33,784 nt of DNA, from NCBI RefSeq assembly GCF_000002865.3, contig NW_001865043.1, positions 23,064 to 56,847 of the forward strand. The letters are read 5' to 3'. The stretch is from Monosiga brevicollis MX1 (taxonomy: Eukaryota > Opisthokonta > Choanoflagellata > Craspedida > Salpingoecidae). The position numbers and the translations under genes are program-made. The notes under the pieces were generated by a model. It was not told where the DNA came from and did not search any database. It saw only the letters and a program-made list of their open reading frames with translations. Below are positions 29,392-33,784 of this stretch, one piece after another. The number at the start of each line of letters is the position of its first letter. The first letter of the stretch is position 1.

Positions 29392-32300
29392 CTAGGTGGT
29401 GGACGAGCCGTAGTAGCCATCCGGGGGCCGCAGCATGGCAGGGAGTGCCTGCACCTGAAGCACGTTGAAAGCATAACGCTTCTCACCAATGTTCTTCAGT
29501 ACATTCTCAATGCGCACACCTTTGGATCTCAGATTGGAAAGAACCTGCCAAAAAGCATTTGGTACGGGGAAAGGGGATGTGGTCAAGGAAAAGTCACGCC
29601 AACAGCCAGCCAGGCTTGGCCGAACAGAAAAAAGGGGGCGAGGGAAGCCCCAAAGCATGACACACCGACTCCTTGGTAATCTCATCAATCTCATAGAACT
29701 GGCGCATGACCGTCACCTCCTCCAGGGTCACAGCCATGGACGTACGATCCTATTCGAGACCAAGCCAGGCATACAAGCTCCACTTGAGCCGACGATATGG
29801 AAGAGCACCTGCTTGCACAAAGCGTTGTGCTTGCTTATGCCGTGCGCTACCGTCTACAGGCGCGCTCACCTTGCCGCTTTTACAGCACGTGGTACGCCCC
29901 ATGTTCATGCTACGGGCAAGGCGTTCAGCCTGCCACAGCATCTCGACGTTCTTTGTGCGTCCGCGCGTTGCCACCTCCTGTAGATGCGCAAGACGCGTGC
30001 ACCGGCATCAGACTTGCGCGAGCCCAAGCATGTGCGTCCCAGAAGAACGCTGAGAGACGTGCGCTTCACTCCTTGAGATGACAGACCTGATGCAGAATGC
30101 GCATGTGTTCTCGGATGGCGGAGCAGTTGGGGTCGTCGGGAAAAGCGGCCATGTAGCGCTCTGCATACTCGCGCATTGCCTCAAATCTACCGACAAAACC
30201 GGTAGTGTGTTCATATTAAGGCTCAGACACCAGGAACAGCTTGACCACGAAGGTTCCGGGCACGTGTCCCGAAACATCGCACTGCGTACCCGTGACGATT
30301 GATGACATCTTGAATTTTCGAGTCGCCCACAAGATTTGCAATCGTTTGCATCTCATTGACGCCCTGCGCCAATGACATGGGTAAGTCTGTTAGGCAAGCC
30401 AGTGCGTTTGCATCTTGGGACCAAAACGCTGGCCCCATCCAACCAACCTGTGAAAAAAGAACTGGATAGACAGCCATGGCTTGGCCGCGCTTGAGATTCT
30501 CCGTGACTGAGGGCCAGTATTGCACCGGGATGCCCAACTATCACCGACCACAAAACTCGCATGTTAGACAATGTGGAATCACCAAGACATCACTCACAAG
30601 CCAATCCATGGCTCCAAGGAAAAAAAAAATGATAATTAGGCAGTCACACCAACTCACGTCGAGCTCAAAGTTCCATCGCCGACCACGAATGACGGGATCA
30701 AATTCCGAGCCGTCCACGGCGCTCACCTACAAGTCAAAGAAAGACGACAACACCGAAAGAAAAGTTGCGTGAGCTTAGCCACAGACAACGACCGTCGCGG
30801 CTCGGCAGTCACAAACCGTGATGACGATATTTTTGAGGTCATCCATGCCCACAACCATGTCCTCAAGCATGTTGTCCTCGTCGCCTGCCGTCGAAAGAAA
30901 GCTGCTAACTTGAAACCCAAATCCCACGCGTTCAAGCTGTTGCCAGTAGCTTGGGGTCATGCCCAGCCGCTCGATCTGGCTCACCAGGGAAGCCACTAGC
31001 GTCGTTAAGGCTTGACTAATGACAATATCACGCCTATTTTCACACAAACAGCTTTGTATTCAGAAAGGGAGTTGGCGACTGCTGGCCTCGCAAGAACAAG
31101 TCAAATGGACAAACAGACCGCATGATGAAATCCGACGTGTCCAAAAGTTGTTGGAGCGCGCGCAACTTGCAAATCTTCAATGACTCTGATACGTGCAGGT
31201 AAGCCGCATCAACGCTAAACTCGATGGCCTTGATGGAATCATTCACCTTGGCAATGTCCTCTGTTGAGGTTGAAGAAGGCAAGGTCAGGAAAAAGAGAGC
31301 GGGCAATCACGTTGAGATGAGCGACGACAAAAATGCTGTTGGAGGAGCACTGAAAAGACGAACAACCAACTCACGGTTTTTGAGAGCCCGGCGAAAGCGC
31401 TCATTGTCGACAAAAAGGGACGTTTGAAAGTCCTCCAGCACATTACTATTGCCTGCGTGTTGCGGGATGCATGGGGCAGCATGCTGCAGGAGCCACTCCA
31501 CAGTCTCGTTCTTAAGAAGGGCAGTGAAGCGGTCCACGGCTTCGGCCAAAGCCTCTCCAATATTCTGCATTGCCTCAAACCCTTGTCGGCACTGCGCTTT
31601 GAGCTCCTCCTGTAGGGTCAACGGCAAACAGCAGGAGCAACAAGAAGACAACAGTCATATCAGCGGGCACCAGTGGCAATGTTGAAGCAAGGATTGGACA
31701 AGACTTGAGAACACGGCATGATAGGACTGGGAAACAAAAAACGCGAGTGTAGACGCACAATAAGACGTTCAATGCGCTCGAACATTTGATAAAACTCGTC
31801 TTGCGTCTCGTCAGGGTCCATGGGTAGAGAGTTGAGGGCACGCTCGTGATCCCGTTTGAGGTGTGCTAGACCTCGTTTTTTAAACCCCATAATGTGGGCC
31901 GCGAAGCAGCCGTGCGTGAGGCAAGAGAAAATGCCGCGTCGCGACGCTACGGCGTGAGAAGAATCAGGCGAGAGTGCCGTCAAGGACATGGTTTGGAGGT
32001 GCAGATTGGTCGTGACCATGGCCCACTCTGGCTTCTTTTTGTAAACGCTAGGTTTGAATGTCTTGTCGCGCAGACCATCGAGGTAGGCAGACTGTTGTTG
32101 ATAGCTTGTTTTGCGATCCATGGCCAGTTTGAGATAATGCTGGCGTACGGCTTGCACCTGGCGTCCGGACGAATTGAAGTCGGTATGAGGTCAGACCTTG
32201 GGCGATTGCCGATCAAGCACATGTGCAGCTGCCCTCGTTCAAACGGAGCTAAAAAGCCAACCGACCTGGCCGAGAAGCGAGCCCAGCGAATCGAGCTGTC

Positions 32301-33645
32301 GCATTTCCAAGTTGTCCTCCTCAACAAAGATGCGCAAGAGTTGCAGGGGGATAGCAAAGGCAAATTTGGACTCGATCATCACCTCCTCAAGCTGAAGCAC
32401 CTCACCCGTGGCGGTGCGGACGCGTGTCAATCGCTTAATGCCCTCGTCGGACATTAGAGGGTAGATGGCAGGCCTGGTTTGCACCGATGTGTCCTGAGCG
32501 GACCAATAAGTGTTTCAGGTGAGGATGAATACGGAGAGGCACATTCGCAGATAGATGCATTAGAAGAAGGATACACACAACACACAAACCTCGACGGTAG
32601 GATCACGCAATGACGGCTGCAGGTCAAGCAAACGAAGGATCAAAAGTCAGGGTGAGCAAAGACGAGAGCTTTGCGGTCGGGTTGCCAAGCAGATGCGCAC
32701 GTGAACCACCTGATCTGGCTTGCTTGTGAAGATGTCGACGCGCACGCTGCCGATGATGTCGCCATCGTCATTATGCATGGGGAGGATAAGCCCGGTCGCG
32801 CCTTCTTTGGCTCGTTCCAGGAAATCACTTGAGGTCATATTGTACGCGCCCAGAATGCGCTGGTCCTGCTGCGGGGTATCCTGCATGGCTTCTGCTGAAT
32901 CTGTGTGGATGCTGGCTGCTGTCTGCCGGCGCATCGTGTTGTGCTTTGCCACAAAGCGCAGCTGCAGCGGTCCGTGACCCATGACTTGTTTTTCCTTCAC
33001 GGCCAGCACAGTGGCAAACTGGCCAGAATTCACCTCCTAAGATCCGCGCAAGCGCCAAAACGAGCTGGTCAGTTGAATGTGATGCCAAGTCCGTGTAGCG
33101 AGGCACACGTACCCTCAAGACTTCTGTCTCGGCTAGATTAACCCAGTCTGTGTCATCAAAGGCACGCTGTGCACGACACAAGGCACAGATGACAAGGGTT
33201 AGGCTAGATGTTGCCGGAGAAACATTTCAAGACCAAAAGCCAAACAAGGAAGACCACGGAGCGCCAGGTCACCTCAAAGGCGATGGAAACATTGGGCAGC
33301 ATGGTTGTTCCAGAAACGAAGCGCATGTCCTTGCAAGCTATCCCGGGCCAACGAGGAACGGAGTGCACTGGCAGATGAGTCGGCCGACCAAGACGGGCAG
33401 GGCAGTTCCAAACCATGCTGCTTACAAATATTGAGATCGAAATCTAAGCAAAAAGAGAGCATGTCCATGAGTCGAGCACGGGTTGCTGATTGTCGCAAAC
33501 CAGGCACGGGATATTGGACCAGGCACGTACAGAGATTCGAGCCGAGCGTGGTTCGGGTGGGCTGTTTGACGTAGGTTTGGATAGCCGACTTGAATTGACG
33601 GTTTTCGCCACTGCGAATAGATTGTCGGGCCAGAGAAGAGAGCGA
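29392..33645 (-). CDS. INPP4: INPP4-type inositol polyphosphate 4-phosphatase (5' end unresolved)
   Basis: Removes the 4-phosphate of PI(3,4)P2, damping PI3K signalling, in animal INPP4A/B. Minus-strand exons with closing phases: 33113-33166, 32701-33036, 32590-32616, 32266-32493, 31759-32157, 31375-31609, 31119-31260, 30817-31015, 30658-30726, 30448-30537, 30290-30363, 30087-30186, 29870-29977, 29666-29749, 29392-29544 (765 residues). An N-terminal C2-like region (LPMHNDDGDIIGSVRVDIFT) is followed by FKPSVYKK, VTTNLHLQTM and THGCFAAHIMGFKKRGL. Near the C terminus are ENLKRGQAMAVYPVLFSQGV, NEMQTIANLVGD and VEMLWQAERLARSMN. The CX5R signature TCCKSGKDRTSM follows, then RIENVLKNIGEKRYAFN and RPPDGYYGSSTT-stop. 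These match INPP4 from memory. An intron splits the signature between K and D. Further N-terminal exons near 33273-33443 and 33531-33645 do not join in phase, so the start is unresolved or beyond the window. Confidence 0.9.
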
Positions 33646-33784
33646 CTGTGCGAAACAACACAAAAAAGGTAAGCCAGGTGCTGACACACAGCGTACAGCT
33701 TTACCGCGATGTAATTTTGAGATGCATATATGCCTCCCTCTTTGATCAAAAAAAAAAAAAAAAAAAAGGTGTGGGGCGCGCGCG
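33646..33784. other. Window edge; possible 5' intron of INPP4-like gene
   Basis: Holds an A-run at about 33749-33767 (a T-run on the gene strand) and a GCGCGCG end. A minus-strand frame continues into it, but no INPP4 N-terminal motif is recognisable. Confidence 0.35.

Noticed and set aside
1-33784. Prokaryotic defence island, biosynthetic cluster or operon
   Set aside because: Genes are intron-rich, on mixed strands and functionally unrelated; no polycistronic arrangement is present.
1-33784. tRNA, rRNA or telomeric repeats
   Set aside because: No cloverleaf-like box A/box B pairs, rRNA core words or telomere-like terminal arrays were noticed by eye; a tRNA or covariance-model scan would be needed to exclude small RNAs.

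Overview
The window is nuclear DNA of an intron-rich, gene-dense eukaryote. Almost every protein gene is cut by short GT-AG introns, roughly 60-200 nt long. Androglobin (calpain-like region plus a circularly permuted globin split by an IQ motif), INPP4-type inositol phosphatase and COA5 in one compact locus point to a close relative of animals. I infer a choanoflagellate, from gene content only, since no rRNA or marker gene is present. I rebuilt the gene models by hand from splice signals, reading-phase continuity and recalled family motifs; no search was run.

Bases 1-12,800 are an accessory region. It holds a ~190-bp tandem array (421-1130) and three minus-strand ankyrin-repeat paralogues (1997-4492, 7152-8456, 11177-12808). 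These share a ~42-residue leader and are built from 99-nt, phase-0 exons that each encode one 33-residue ankyrin repeat. In the first gene, successive exon+intron modules of ~193 bp are nearly identical, and one carries a 1-nt insertion. Two copies of a 250-bp mobile element, each with a 5-bp target-site duplication, lie here. One (6915-7164) has landed in the last exon of the second ankyrin gene and supplies its stop codon. A decayed tyrosine-recombinase-like ORF, a Receptor-L-like exon fragment and a long GACAGA hexanucleotide array fill the rest.

Bases 13,800-33,784 are conserved housekeeping or signalling sequence. In order: an 8-exon FAD-dependent oxidoreductase (-, 13814-16387); head to head with it, the tiny 3-exon twin-CX9C cytochrome oxidase assembly factor COA5/PET191 (+, 16593-17019); a 7-exon leucine-rich-repeat protein (-, 17339-18659); head to head with that, a 24-exon androglobin (+, 19043-25891); a 15-exon secreted arylsulfatase (-, 26148-28994); and an INPP4-like phosphatase (-, 29392 to about 33645, 5' end unresolved or beyond the window).

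No operon-like system is present. The coupling visible in the sequence is two divergent short promoters (16388-16592 and 18660-19042), convergent 3' ends (17020-17338 and 25892-26147), and repeat-driven evolution of the ankyrin cluster.
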